64,000 bases of DNA from Croceimicrobium sp965658965 (GCA_965658965.1 CBFHVV010000005.1:1-64000), one strand, 5' to 3'. Shown: positions 1-8,623, counted from the stretch's first letter. Notes: generated from the sequence alone by a model not told the origin. Made by a program: numbers and translations.

Positions 1-884
1 AGGCTAGCGGAGGATTATACTCGCAAAACTTAATGGCTGGTAATTCTGATCGCGATGTAGTTAATTTATTCTACGGCTTTTTAAGCGGCGTTTCATTAGG
101 GCAGGTTCCTAGTACTTTTAGGGGCGAAGAGATTACCAGTAGTTTGCAAAAATCTACTCACTATGTAGCTGGTTTTGAAATAGAAGTTAGCAAGGAAATA
201 TCAATAAATATAGAAGGTTACATTAAGGATTTTGATCAAATTACTAACTTAAACCGCAATCAGATTTACGACGAAACGAGCAGTACTGCTATCGGTAAGC
301 CCGAAATTTTAGTAAAAAACTTTATCGTTGAACGTGGCTTAGCACAAGGGGTAGACTTTTTAGTGAAATACACCGAAAAGGACTTGTATATATGGCTAGC
401 CTATTCTGTGGGTAAAGTAACTCGCGATGATGGTATAAGGGAATACGCTCCAGTTTTTGACCGTCGTCACAATCTTAATTTTGTATCTAACTATTCTTTT
501 GGTAAAGATAAATCTTGGGAAGCTAGCTTACGTTACAACTTCGGAACAGGCTTTCCTTTTACGCCTACCCAGCTTTTTTATAGCGAACAACCATTTGTGG
601 ACGATCGAGGACAAGCAGCTTTAGATTATGACTATACCACGGCCAATGGAGAGTCTGCAGTTCTTTATGGGGAGTTAAACACTAGGCGTTTACCTAATTA
701 TCACCGCGTTGATGCTAGTATTACCTACACTTACGATATTGGAGAGAATCAAGTGCTAGAGCTTTCGGGAGGTGCTACTAACATCCTTAATTATAAGAAT
801 ATCTTTTTCTACGATCGCGATGAAAATAAACGGGTAAATCAATTACCAATTATGCCGACCGTTTCGATTAGCTATTCTTTCTAA
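1..884 (+). CDS. TonB-dependent receptor, C-terminal part (5' end outside window)
   Basis: The reading frame is open from base 3 to the stop at 882-884, so this is the tail of a longer gene that begins before the window. The visible ~294 residues alternate polar and aromatic residues as in outer-membrane beta strands and end in an aromatic (…SISYSF), the usual end of a TonB-dependent receptor barrel. A stretch near the end (GGATNILNYKNIFFYD) matches the penultimate strands typical of Bacteroidota receptors. The plug domain and signal peptide are not visible, so the substrate cannot be guessed. The first internal ATG at base 33 is not the real start. The following gene is on the opposite strand, tail to tail. 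Confidence 0.85.
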   Translation, partial: ASGGLYSQNLMAGNSDRDVVNLFYGFLSGVSLGQVPSTFRGEEITSSLQKSTHYVAGFEIEVSKEISINIEGYIKDFDQITNLNRNQIYDETSSTAIGKPEILVKNFIVERGLAQGVDFLVKYTEKDLYIWLAYSVGKVTRDDGIREYAPVFDRRHNLNFVSNYSFGKDKSWEASLRYNFGTGFPFTPTQLFYSEQPFVDDRGQAALDYDYTTANGESAVLYGELNTRRLPNYHRVDASITYTYDIGENQVLELSGGATNILNYKNIFFYDRDENKRVNQLPIMPTVSISYSF

Positions 885-968
885 GTAAAAGCTTAGAATA
901 AATATAATTCGTTGAATTTTAAATAGTTGCAGCTTGGTAAGCTGCTTGAGGCTAAGTGAAAAGCTAGT

Positions 969-1682
969 TTAGAGGTTGTATTTCAGGATGCAATAAATCG
1001 CGCGAAAGCCATCCTTCCAATTAATCTTCTTACCCTCTTCAAAGGTGCGACCGTAATAACTAATGCCTACTTCGTAGATACGAATGTTTGGTATGCGAGC
1101 CACTTTAGCAGTAACTTCTGGCTCAAAGCCGAAGCGCTTTTCTTTTAAGCTTAGGGATTGAATTACTTCACGTCTAAAGAGCTTATAACAAGTTTCCATG
1201 TCGCTTAAGTTCAAGTTGGTGAACATATTAGACATAAAAGTAAGAACTTGATTACCGATGCTATGCCAAAAGAAGAGAATACGATGCGCATTTCCCCCCA
1301 TAAAGCGTGAACCGTAAACTACATCTGCCACTCCTTTTAGCATCGGTTTTAAAAGAATATTAAACTCTTCTGGGTCATATTCTAAATCAGCATCTTGAAT
1401 AATTACATAGTCGCCTGTCGCTTCCTTTATACCCGTATGTAAGGCTGCACCTTTACCTTGATTAAAGCTATGTTTATAATATTTAACATCTAGCTCTGGC
1501 TTAGATTTTTGATAAGCCAATACTTTTTCTTCGGTACTATCGGTAGAAAAATCATTCACTACAATTACCTCTTTACTTAAAGCACCAATTAATTCAACTT
1601 CTAAAAGACGATCTAGAATACTGATAATAGTGGCTTCTTCATTAAAAGCAGGAACGATGATACTTAGTTTGGGCATTGTCAT
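969..1682 (-). CDS. Family 2 glycosyltransferase (DPM1/GtrB-like)
   Basis: A 237-residue GT-A fold enzyme of the polyprenyl-phosphate mannosyl/glucosyltransferase type. It starts with the nucleotide-sugar strand IIVPAFNEE, has VVNDFSTDST, and carries the metal-binding DAD motif in QDADLEYDPEE; GSRFMGG and FGFEPEVTAKVA follow as in dolichol-phosphate mannose synthases. It is shorter than GtrB proteins and lacks C-terminal membrane helices, so it resembles the soluble catalytic form. Two in-frame ATGs lie 6 bases apart (1682 and 1676); the second is immediately before the conserved strand. A perfect TAnnTTTG element lies just upstream on this strand (1699-1706). The donor and acceptor sugars cannot be read from sequence. 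Confidence 0.85.
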   Translation of the reverse strand: MTMPKLSIIVPAFNEEATIISILDRLLEVELIGALSKEVIVVNDFSTDSTEEKVLAYQKSKPELDVKYYKHSFNQGKGAALHTGIKEATGDYVIIQDADLEYDPEEFNILLKPMLKGVADVVYGSRFMGGNAHRILFFWHSIGNQVLTFMSNMFTNLNLSDMETCYKLFRREVIQSLSLKEKRFGFEPEVTAKVARIPNIRIYEVGISYYGRTFEEGKKINWKDGFRAIYCILKYNL

Positions 1683-1698
1683 AAATTTGGCAAGTGGG

Positions 1699-1706
1699 CA
1701 AAAATA
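1699..1706 (-). promoter_or_regulatory. Putative -7 element of the GT2 gene
   Basis: TATTTTTG on the minus strand matches the Bacteroidota sigma-A -7 consensus TAnnTTTG. Transcription would start about five bases downstream, near 1694, leaving a leader of about 12 bases before the ATG at 1682. The terminator of the upstream gene lies directly behind it. Confidence 0.5.
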
Positions 1707-1716
1707 GCAATAAAAA

Positions 1717-1747
1717 AAACCGATACTTGAATCTCAAGCATCGGTTT
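1717..1747 (-). terminator. Rho-independent terminator of the T9SS cargo gene
   Basis: Inverted repeat AAACCGATaCTTGA / TCAAGcATCGGTTT with a three-base loop. On the minus strand it is followed by a run of T (complement of the A run at 1712-1719). It sits about 30 bases after the stop of the gene at 1779-2198. Confidence 0.85.
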
Positions 1748-1778
1748 GTAAGTATTATTTAAAGAGCAGCTTAAGTCT

Positions 1779-2198
1779 TTAAATCTTCTGAAACTTTAGC
1801 GTGGTTTGCCCCAGCTTTACCAAGTAGAGTCCTCGTGCAGCACTGCTCAGGTCTACTGCAATTAAGCCACTAGCATCCACTAGTATTTCTTTCTGTAGGT
1901 GTACATTACCTGCTAGGTCGATAATTAAAAGTTGTTGCTTTCCTCTTAAATTGCTTTCAATTTTAAAATTACCAGAACTGGGGTTTGGGAAAAGTTTCAG
2001 GTCTACTTTAACACTTTCTTTTAAGGATACAAGCGCGGGGGGTGGCGGGTTAAATAAGTCATTTCCTCCACCAATGGGAGCATAAGTACTTTCTGCTTCT
2101 TGAGCTTGGTTATTTGCGCTGCTCTGCGCCATTACTTGATTTACGCTGCTTAAGCCTAAGCATAATAGCAAGCCAAATAGAGTTTTTAAATTTTTCAT
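1779..2198 (-). CDS. Small secreted protein with type IX sorting domain
   Basis: A 139-residue protein with a signal peptide (MKNLKTLFGLLLCLGLSS… cut near VMAQ), about 45 residues of low-complexity linker with a PPPP run, and a C-terminal Por-type sorting domain over the last ~75 residues. The domain signature is visible: KLFPNPSSGNF, IIDLAGNV, and a final GLYLVKLG…KFQKI. Such domains send proteins through the type IX secretion system to the Bacteroidota cell surface and are then removed. Almost nothing is left as cargo once signal and sorting domain are subtracted, so its job is unclear; it may be a small surface peptide. It is a single-gene unit with its own terminator. Confidence 0.8.
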   Translation of the reverse strand: MKNLKTLFGLLLCLGLSSVNQVMAQSSANNQAQEAESTYAPIGGGNDLFNPPPPALVSLKESVKVDLKLFPNPSSGNFKIESNLRGKQQLLIIDLAGNVHLQKEILVDASGLIAVDLSSAARGLYLVKLGQTTLKFQKI

Positions 2199-2324
2199 GT
2201 CCTTTTGTTTTAATTATAGTTTTCGTTTAAACAAGTTATTATATTGACAGAGCAGCAAATACTAATAGTTGCCTTGCTTTTGTTAAAGTGTAGTTAAAGA
2301 CTATTTTCCCAGCCTTAAGCAAAG

Positions 2325-2332
2325 TATTTTTG
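2325..2332 (+). promoter_or_regulatory. Putative -7 element of the histidine kinase gene
   Basis: TATTTTTG matches TAnnTTTG. The predicted start of transcription (about 2337) falls at the ATG at 2338, so the message would be nearly leaderless. Confidence 0.4.
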
Positions 2333-2337
2333 AAGCC

Positions 2338-3879
2338 ATGTCTACTTACAAAGAGCGCAGCGCAAAGCGTTTAAATTGGTTAATATCATTAATGACTCTG
2401 TCCCTGATTGGGATTACAGGCATCCAAGCTTATTGGTTAAAAAATGCCTATGATCTTCGTGAGGAGAAATTTGAAAGAGAAGTGGGATTGGCTTTAGCTG
2501 ATATTTCAGCACGCGTTGATAATCTCGAATCTTTACGTTTCATGTTCAATAGCTTTAATATCCAACCTTTTTTTAGTGAGAAGCTCAACCCGAGATTAGG
2601 TTTGCCTTTTGCTAAGGATAGTACTGAGCGAATTAATACGGGCGAATTAAAGCTTACCATGCGTTTGGGGAACGACACGGTTCTTATTTACGATAGTGAG
2701 CCGCGCGATTCGCTCGAATTTTTAGATAGAGATAGTATTTCCAGCATTACCGTTTTACGCACCAGGCCCGACGAAATGCTGCGTAAAGGTGCACAGTTGG
2801 ATATGCTTCTGCGGAAAATGGTGAAGCATGAAGTTAACCGGCGTAAGCAGGACACCACATGGATGAATCATAATATGCTCGATTCTTTAATTGCTTTTGA
2901 GCTAAAGTCACACGGTATCGATTTACCCTATGAATTTTCGGTGGCCAACGAAAGGGAGGTAATTATCAGCTCAAAAAGTTGGAACCCCCAGAATCATCAA
3001 CACACTACTTCTCTCTTTCCTAATGATATATTAACTAACGAGATACTATCTATCTCCTTTCCCGCAAAAGCGAAATATCTCTTCGGTTCTCTGTGGGGCA
3101 TGCTTCTTATTAGCCTGATGTTTACCGTGGCCATTGTTTACACTTTCTATCGTACCCTTAATTTCTCGCTCAAGCAGAAGCGTATTAGTGATATTAAAAC
3201 AGACTTTATAAACAATATGACTCATGAATTTAAAACACCTATTGCTACTATAAATTTAGCTATCGATGCTCTAAGAAACCCAAAGGTGCGACAGGATAAT
3301 ACCAAAATTGAGAAATACTTTGCTATGATAAAGCAAGAAAATCAGAGGATGAACCTGCAGGTAGAAAGTGTTTTAAGAATGGCACTACTAGATAAGCAGG
3401 AATTGAACTTAGATTTTAGTAAAGTGGCTGTCCATGAAGTGATTGTTGATTGCCTCAATCATATTTCTTTACAATTAGAAAGTAAAGGCGGGCAATTAAA
3501 ACGCTTCCTAAATGCAGATGAGTCTTTAAAATTAGATATCGATGCAAACCACCTCTCCAATAGCATTATCAATATTTTGGATAATGCTATGAAATACTCT
3601 GTGGGAGCACCGCAAATTAAGGTAGTTACAGAGTTGACTCACAATCATTTTATTTTAATTATTAGTGATCAAGGGGTCGGAATGACAAAGGATGAGCAGA
3701 AACATATTTTCGACCGTTTTTACCGCGTTAGTGCCGGCGATCTACATAATATTAAGGGACATGGACTTGGCCTAAGTTATGCGAAAGGAATTATCGAATC
3801 GCATAAAGGCATGATTAAGGTAGAAAGTGAAAAGGGTAAAGGAAGCAAGTTTTACATCTATTTACCATTAAATAATTAA
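2338..3879 (+). CDS. Membrane sensor histidine kinase (RprX-like)
   Basis: A 513-residue inner-membrane kinase. TM1 lies at about residues 13-34, then a ~210-residue periplasmic sensor region with no recognisable fold, TM2 at about 247-270, a HisKA dimerisation domain with the phospho-accepting His296 (MTHEFKTPI), and a C-terminal HATPase domain with N box (NILDNAMKYS), G1 (ISDQGVGM) and G2 (KGHGLGLSYAKG). No HAMP domain is evident between TM2 and HisKA. The architecture and pairing with the next gene resemble the RprX/RprY systems of Bacteroides, but the stimulus cannot be inferred. The response regulator gene follows one base after the stop, so the two are surely co-transcribed. Confidence 0.93.
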   Translation: MSTYKERSAKRLNWLISLMTLSLIGITGIQAYWLKNAYDLREEKFEREVGLALADISARVDNLESLRFMFNSFNIQPFFSEKLNPRLGLPFAKDSTERINTGELKLTMRLGNDTVLIYDSEPRDSLEFLDRDSISSITVLRTRPDEMLRKGAQLDMLLRKMVKHEVNRRKQDTTWMNHNMLDSLIAFELKSHGIDLPYEFSVANEREVIISSKSWNPQNHQHTTSLFPNDILTNEILSISFPAKAKYLFGSLWGMLLISLMFTVAIVYTFYRTLNFSLKQKRISDIKTDFINNMTHEFKTPIATINLAIDALRNPKVRQDNTKIEKYFAMIKQENQRMNLQVESVLRMALLDKQELNLDFSKVAVHEVIVDCLNHISLQLESKGGQLKRFLNADESLKLDIDANHLSNSIINILDNAMKYSVGAPQIKVVTELTHNHFILIISDQGVGMTKDEQKHIFDRFYRVSAGDLHNIKGHGLGLSYAKGIIESHKGMIKVESEKGKGSKFYIYLPLNN

Positions 3880-3880
3880 T

Positions 3881-4573
3881 ATGAAAAACAATTCGGTTTT
3901 ACTAGCAGAAGATGATCCTAACTTTGGATCGGTTTTAAGAGACTACCTAGAGCTTAATGATTTTGATGTTGTTTTAGCTACCGACGGATTGGAAGCACTG
4001 CGCATCTTTAAGTCGCAGGAGTCTTTCGATTTATGTATTCTAGATGTTATGATGCCGAATAAAGATGGCTTTACCTTAGCAGCTGATATTCGCAAAATCG
4101 ATAAAGAAGTCCCCTTAATTTTCCTCACTGCGAAATCTATGAAAGAGGATATGGTCAAAGGTTTTCAAATCGGTGCAGACGATTATCTAACCAAACCTTT
4201 CGATAGTGAGGTCTTACTTTATAAAATTAAAGCGCTGCTTAATCGTAAGAACGGGGATAAAGAAGAGGAACAAATCCATTTTAAAATAGGCCGCTACGAA
4301 TATGACTCAGAGATGAGGGTACTTAAATTGGGATCGAAAGAAAGAACCCTTAGTCCTAAAGAAGGCGCCTTATTGAAACTACTTGCCACAAATAAAAATC
4401 AGTTGTTAAAGCGCAGCGATGCTTTAAACAAGATTTGGAAAGATGATAATTACTTTACGGGCCGAAGCATGGACGTTTACTTGGCCAAGGTGCGTAAGTA
4501 TTTGAGCGATGACCCTAAAGTTTCTATTATTAATGTACATAGCGAAGGCTTCCGTTTAGTGGACGAAACCTAG
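3881..4573 (+). CDS. OmpR-family response regulator (RprY-like)
   Basis: A 230-residue DNA-binding response regulator. The receiver domain (about 1-118) has the acidic pair (AEDD), phospho-acceptor Asp55 (ILDVMMPNKDG), the switch Thr (FLTA) and the conserved Lys (DYLTKPFDSE). A winged-helix Trans_reg_C domain follows (about 132-228; LSPKEGALLKLL, RSMDVYLAKVRKYL). It pairs with the kinase directly upstream, one base away. Its last four bases overlap the end of the convergent DUF2452 gene, so no separate terminator fits between them. Target genes cannot be predicted from this window. Confidence 0.93.
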   Translation: MKNNSVLLAEDDPNFGSVLRDYLELNDFDVVLATDGLEALRIFKSQESFDLCILDVMMPNKDGFTLAADIRKIDKEVPLIFLTAKSMKEDMVKGFQIGADDYLTKPFDSEVLLYKIKALLNRKNGDKEEEQIHFKIGRYEYDSEMRVLKLGSKERTLSPKEGALLKLLATNKNQLLKRSDALNKIWKDDNYFTGRSMDVYLAKVRKYLSDDPKVSIINVHSEGFRLVDET

Positions 4574-5016
4574 GATGGATCTACGATTTGCCAAGTATGG
4601 TCGGCTAAAAGCTTTACGCTGTGGATAAATTCTTGAAATTTTGGTTTCAGCCACTCCTGAGGTCCAATCATGGAAAGCACATACTTATCATCATGATTTA
4701 AGTATAGATGGTAAACGTGATTGATTTCGGGCTTAAAGCCCATCTTAGCACTATAAATTTGCTCCGCCAATTCTTTACGATCTTGAATTTCTTTCGCTTG
4801 CTTCGCTAAAAGATCAATTTGCTCTTTAATTTGGGAGAGCTGCATATCAGTCTGCTCCTCCATGGCAGTAAGTGCTCTGCTGCGAATATGCCCTTCTTTC
4901 GTAGGCTTAATTACCGCTCCGCCCACGGTATGCGCATAGGGCAGGGTAGAGGGGTTCTCGGTAATCTTATCTTTATCAATTGGGTTAACGAAATCCTTGA
5001 ACTTATCTTTTTCCAT
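4570..5016 (-). CDS. DUF2452 family protein
   Basis: A 148-residue soluble protein resembling the DUF2452 family found in Bacteroidota, whose function is unknown. Visible landmarks are the N-terminal NPIDKDKITENPSTLPYAHT block, a central coiled-coil-like helix (MEEQTDMQLSQIKEQIDLL), and a C-terminal segment with aromatic residues (YHLYLN, LLADHTWQIV). No signal peptide or membrane segment. It is the last gene of a four-gene minus-strand operon with a photolyase; each junction leaves a single base between stop and start. The ATG at 5016 is preferred because it fits this spacing. Confidence 0.75.
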   Translation of the reverse strand: MEKDKFKDFVNPIDKDKITENPSTLPYAHTVGGAVIKPTKEGHIRSRALTAMEEQTDMQLSQIKEQIDLLAKQAKEIQDRKELAEQIYSAKMGFKPEINHVYHLYLNHDDKYVLSMIGPQEWLKPKFQEFIHSVKLLADHTWQIVDPS

Positions 5017-5017
5017 T

Positions 5018-6532
5018 TTAAGGCTGTATTATTTTTTTACTGCGCATTTGTGGGTCCCTAATGGCGGTAGTATGTTTTAGTAATATTCTGTGATTTTCCT
5101 GACGCACAGCGGCTGTTTTGCGAAAGGCCCATAAAATATCGCGGGCTTTTGCTCCACTTTTATTTATATCAATAATTCGCTCGGGGTAATTTCTTCCTAA
5201 TTCGAAATTGTAAAAAGAACGCTCCATTTCTGTCATTAACCAAGGCTGATGCTTAAAGGCTAGCGGTAATTCTCTTAAGGCTGGCAACCAGTCATCAATG
5301 AAAAGTGCTTCTGGATCTTTTTCTAAGGACTGCTTTACCGGATTGTAAATGCGTATAGTATTTATCCCAGTGCTTCCATTTTGCATCTGAAATTGAGGGT
5401 AGTGAATGCCTGGAATATAATCTAAGAATTGTTGAGCTAAGAAGGCCGCACCAGATTGCCAATCTTGCCATAGCTGGTGGCATAAAAAGCTGACCAAAAC
5501 CGCACGCATGCGGAAGTTAAGATAGCCTGTTTCCTTTACTGCTTCAATTCCTGCGTCAATTAAAGGGTAGCCTGTTTGTCCGTTTTTCCAAGCCGCAATA
5601 AAGCTTGGTTGCTCAGGTCTTTCTAAACTGTTAAAAGCAGGGTTAAGGTTATTATGCTCCATGCTTACTTCCATCTCAAATTTTTGGATAAAATGAGAAT
5701 GCCAGTGCAGGCGTGAAATAAAAGCCCGTAAATCGCGGCGAAAGGAAGTCTTTTCCAAATGTGCCATCGACTTTTGGTAAATCTGGCGTAAGCTTAAATT
5801 TCCCCAAGCAATGTATGCCGATAGTCGGCTGCAGCTAGTTCGGCTCGCTTGTGCCTGACCAATATGAGCGCCATAATTTTTGTAAACCTGCTGATCTAAA
5901 TAATAATTTAGCCTTGCGTGGGCCGCTTGCTCTCCAATAGCTTGAAAGTTCTTGGGCCAGTTTTTTAGTCGCTTTTGCAGATGCGTACTAATGCCAAAAT
6001 TTTCTTTGATGCTTGTTTTGATGCTTAACTTGGCGGAGGGCCACTTATTCAATTGGGGATTATCTAAGTCCTGCTGCATGAACTTCCTCCAGTTTTCATC
6101 CCAAGCTTCACGATTGCGACGGCCTCGTTGCACTGCATTTTGTTCACATTCCTGCCAATTAATAGAATGTGATTTAAAGAGTTTAGCCAAAGCTTTATCT
6201 TGATCAAAACTCAGGGTTTCGCCTGTTTCTTGATAGGAAAATATGTTTTCAATTTTATGCTCTTGTGCAAGCTTGGTGAAAATTTCAATACTGTTTCCTT
6301 CTAAAACTAAAACTTCTTGAAAGGCGGTTCTATTACTAGCTTGCATATCTACCAAAGAGTGGTATTGCGCCTTCCAATGCCGCAGTGACCATGAGGGGTC
6401 TTTTTTGTAGAAATCGTCAAATATAAATAGCCCAATAAGCGGGATACCCTTCTCAATTGCCAATTTTAAGGGCTCATGGTCTTGCCAACGCAAGTCGCGC
6501 TTAAACCAAACGAGATTAAGGGATTCTTTCAA
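5018..6532 (-). CDS. Cryptochrome/photolyase family flavoprotein
   Basis: A 504-residue protein with the N-terminal Rossmann-type antenna domain (LVWFKRDLRWQDHEPL, about residues 5-130) and a C-terminal FAD-binding helical domain (about 215-490). The FAD/DNA-binding core is visible: GYPLIDAGIEAVKETGYLNF, RMRAVLVSFLCHQLWQDW and NTIRIYNPVKQ. Class I photolyases normally have N-W-Q-W in the segment that here reads HYPQFQMQNGSTG, so at least one tryptophan of the usual electron-transfer chain is replaced; subclass and activity (CPD repair, 6-4 repair or signalling) remain open. It starts with TTG (6530-6532), one base after the stop of the DUF429 gene. It is read with an SRPBCC protein and two DUF proteins. 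Confidence 0.9.
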   Translation of the reverse strand: MKESLNLVWFKRDLRWQDHEPLKLAIEKGIPLIGLFIFDDFYKKDPSWSLRHWKAQYHSLVDMQASNRTAFQEVLVLEGNSIEIFTKLAQEHKIENIFSYQETGETLSFDQDKALAKLFKSHSINWQECEQNAVQRGRRNREAWDENWRKFMQQDLDNPQLNKWPSAKLSIKTSIKENFGISTHLQKRLKNWPKNFQAIGEQAAHARLNYYLDQQVYKNYGAHIGQAQASRTSCSRLSAYIAWGNLSLRQIYQKSMAHLEKTSFRRDLRAFISRLHWHSHFIQKFEMEVSMEHNNLNPAFNSLERPEQPSFIAAWKNGQTGYPLIDAGIEAVKETGYLNFRMRAVLVSFLCHQLWQDWQSGAAFLAQQFLDYIPGIHYPQFQMQNGSTGINTIRIYNPVKQSLEKDPEALFIDDWLPALRELPLAFKHQPWLMTEMERSFYNFELGRNYPERIIDINKSGAKARDILWAFRKTAAVRQENHRILLKHTTAIRDPQMRSKKIIQP

Positions 6533-6533
6533 C

Positions 6534-7127
6534 TTAAACGTAAATTAATCCTTCCCGAGAATCGCCATAAGTCGTAAAGTCGCCACAGCTAAAAGACATG
6601 GCACTCATAAGGGCTAGTAGAGCGTCTAGGTGATGCCAAGTTTTAACATCTGCTAGGTTAAATTTTATGGGTGCCTTTAAACAAGCGTTAATGCGATGTG
6701 CACATTCGCGGATGGCACTTTTGCTAGACTTGTAGCCGAAGTCTGCCAAATTAAAACGTTGCGCCATCATTTTTGGGTAGGTTTCAAAGACCTCGCTACC
6801 TGCGGCGCTACAATGTGCACTTAAATCCATAGCGCGAGCAGCTAGTCCGCCTAAAAACATTGGAGACATCGCTTTGGTTTCTATATCCGCTTTGCGAAAA
6901 TGATAATTGGAAAAACCTTCTAAGCCCTTATAAACTCCTGGAAGGGAAAGCGGAGCATCCAAAAATATTTTTTCAGGATTGAAATGAGCAACGGCATTTT
7001 TTATAAACTGGTCAGCATCTACTTTTGCCTCCGCTTCTAAGAACAAGATTTGATTTTCTTGCAAGATTGCAATAACGGTGTTTCCCGACAGTTTACTGCC
7101 GTAGTCAATGCCAAAAATTACGGACAT
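6534..7127 (-). CDS. DUF429 family protein (RNase H-like fold)
   Basis: A 197-residue protein of the DUF429 type, predicted in the literature to have an RNase H-like nuclease fold. Support is the N-terminal FGIDYGSKLSGNT strand-turn with an Asp, the central IFLDAPLSLPG with a second acidic residue, AMSPMFLGG, the FETYPKMMAQ block and the C-terminal HHLDALLALMSA helix with another Asp; these could form the acidic active site. No membrane segment. Translationally packed with neighbours: one base separates it from the SRPBCC gene upstream and one from the photolyase downstream. The substrate is unknown. Confidence 0.75.
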   Translation of the reverse strand: MSVIFGIDYGSKLSGNTVIAILQENQILFLEAEAKVDADQFIKNAVAHFNPEKIFLDAPLSLPGVYKGLEGFSNYHFRKADIETKAMSPMFLGGLAARAMDLSAHCSAAGSEVFETYPKMMAQRFNLADFGYKSSKSAIRECAHRINACLKAPIKFNLADVKTWHHLDALLALMSAMSFSCGDFTTYGDSREGLIYV

Positions 7128-7128
7128 A

Positions 7129-7586
7129 TTAATGGGTGCTACTAAAAATTTCTTTTATTCTTTTATTTCGGTACTCAAAGATACCTGCTACTTTATTTTT
7201 TACAATTAAGGGATGAAATAGTTTACCAATTGGCCCTAAGGGAACTTGATAATTTACAATATCGGTAATTTCAGTTCCACCTTCCACAGCTTTAAAAAAG
7301 TGTTGGTGATGCCAAATTTTAAAGGGTCCCTCAATCATGCTGTCGATAAAGTACTCTCCTTTTTTACCTGAGTGATTTCAGAAGTCCAAGGCAGTGAAAT
7401 ACCTAATAGCGGTGCTACTTTGTAGGAAATCACCATGCCGGGGTACATGTCAAGCTCTTCTTCATTGGTCATCCTCATGTTCATTTCGGGAGGAGTTAGA
7501 AGTTTTAAATTGGCGGGTTTCGAAAAAAAATCCCAAGCTTCTTGGGGACTTAAAGCAACAAATTGCTTTGCTTTTACTGTATACAT
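7129..7586 (-). pseudogene. SRPBCC family protein, interrupted by a -1 frameshift
   Basis: Two frames together make one START/SRPBCC-type ligand-binding protein. The first covers 7586 to about 7366 (MYTVKAKQF…WTSEITQVKK) and the second resumes to the stop at 7129 (…GEYFIDSMIEGPFKIWHHQHFF…GGTEITDIVNY…). The break is in a run of six A on the coding strand (plus-strand T run at 7360-7365). One more A restores a continuous 152-residue protein of the expected family length, with the bridge VKKGEYFIDSMIEGPF. Both halves keep family residues, so the change is recent or is a sequencing/assembly error in a homopolymer. It heads the photolyase operon. Confidence 0.8.
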
Positions 7587-7650
7587 GTATATCTTATTCT
7601 CCTATAAAACAAGAGAAAAGTTAATAGGTTCAATCTTTAGGGACAAAAAA

Positions 7651-7672
7651 AAGCCCCGTGTTTACGGAGCTT
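7651..7672 (-). terminator. Terminator of the universal stress protein gene
   Basis: AAGC-C-CCGT / ACGG-A-GCTT hairpin with a four-base loop, followed on the minus strand by a run of T (plus-strand A run at 7645-7652). It lies 25 bases after the stop of the gene at 7697. Confidence 0.75.
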
Positions 7673-7696
7673 CATTAAAAATATGTGTAATCGGTC

Positions 7697-8575
7697 TTAG
7701 AATGAATCCCACATATTGTCATATTTCACCGCACGTGGTGTAATAGACATTACTGGTATTTCACTGTGGTAGATAACAGCTTGTAATTCATTTCCAAGGA
7801 TGAAATCAGCAAAGTCACCTTGTCCATCTTCTTCAGCGATGATAACCAAATCTCCGGCAGCTTCGTAAGCGTGATTTAAAATGTTTTTCACAACACCTTT
7901 ACGCTTAGGGTTTTCGATTAGCTTGGTTTCACAAACTACACCGTGATCTTTAATAAATTTCTCTACTTGGTGAACATGGCCACGCAGTAAATTTAATTTC
8001 GATTCATCTTCCTTAACGGCAATCACCAAAATTTTAGCGCCAAATATGCGAGCATAATTTAAAGCGGGACCCACTTTCTCCTTACTATGGCGATCCATAA
8101 GAAGTGGGAAAATGATCGTTTCAATTTTATTTATATTCCGAACTCCTTTAATCGTAACCACGGGAGGTTTAACTAAGCTAGCGGTGCGGTAAGCGTTACT
8201 GCCGATAAAACGTTTACGTAAGTTTTGCGGCTTTCCGTTTGTACCCATAACCACTAAGTCGGCATCTATCAGGGTGCTTACGCGCGCAATCTCTTCATAA
8301 ACTACTCCTTCCGCTACCATAGTATTTACAGTAAAGCCGGTTTTTTGAGCAAACTCTTCTGATATCTGTTTAATCTCTTTATTGACCTTCTGACGCAATT
8401 CATCCGCATTCTTTGAATCGAATAATTTGGAAAATGCTCGAGAATCTTCAATGACGGAAAGTATGGTAAATTGAGTGTTTTTAGAGGCTTTCGCAAAGAT
8501 CAAAGCCTGGTTAAGCGCATTTAGTGACTGTTCCGAAAAACCAATTGGCACTAAAATTTTGAAGGAGTCAGACAT
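7697..8575 (-). CDS. Universal stress protein, tandem UspA domains
   Basis: A 292-residue cytoplasmic protein made of two UspA-type domains (about 1-145 and 150-280). The first begins KILVPIGFSEQS and ends with the ATP-binding signature G-T-N-G…G-S-N (VMGTNGKPQNLRKRFIGSN) followed by PVVTI. The second has the same order but a degenerate nucleotide loop (IIAEEDGQGDFADFILGN), so only the first domain probably binds ATP. Tandem Usp proteins of this kind are common in Bacteroidota and are linked to stress survival; the trigger is not evident here. It is a single-gene unit with its own -7 element at 8594-8601 and its own terminator. Confidence 0.9.
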   Translation of the reverse strand: MSDSFKILVPIGFSEQSLNALNQALIFAKASKNTQFTILSVIEDSRAFSKLFDSKNADELRQKVNKEIKQISEEFAQKTGFTVNTMVAEGVVYEEIARVSTLIDADLVVMGTNGKPQNLRKRFIGSNAYRTASLVKPPVVTIKGVRNINKIETIIFPLLMDRHSKEKVGPALNYARIFGAKILVIAVKEDESKLNLLRGHVHQVEKFIKDHGVVCETKLIENPKRKGVVKNILNHAYEAAGDLVIIAEEDGQGDFADFILGNELQAVIYHSEIPVMSITPRAVKYDNMWDSF

Positions 8576-8593
8576 ATATTAATTTTCTTTGGG

Positions 8594-8601
8594 CAAATTT
8601 A
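8594..8601 (-). promoter_or_regulatory. Putative -7 element of the universal stress protein gene
   Basis: TAAATTTG on the minus strand matches TAnnTTTG exactly. Predicted transcription start is near 8589, about 14 bases before the ATG. Confidence 0.5.
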
Positions 8602-8623
8602 AGTTTAATACCCAAAAATAAGC

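Noticed and set aside
926..948. Hairpin GCAGCTT-GGT-AAGCTGC between the TonB receptor and GT2 genes
   Set aside because: Both sides lack a T tract, so I did not list it as a terminator; it may still be a weak one for the convergent pair.
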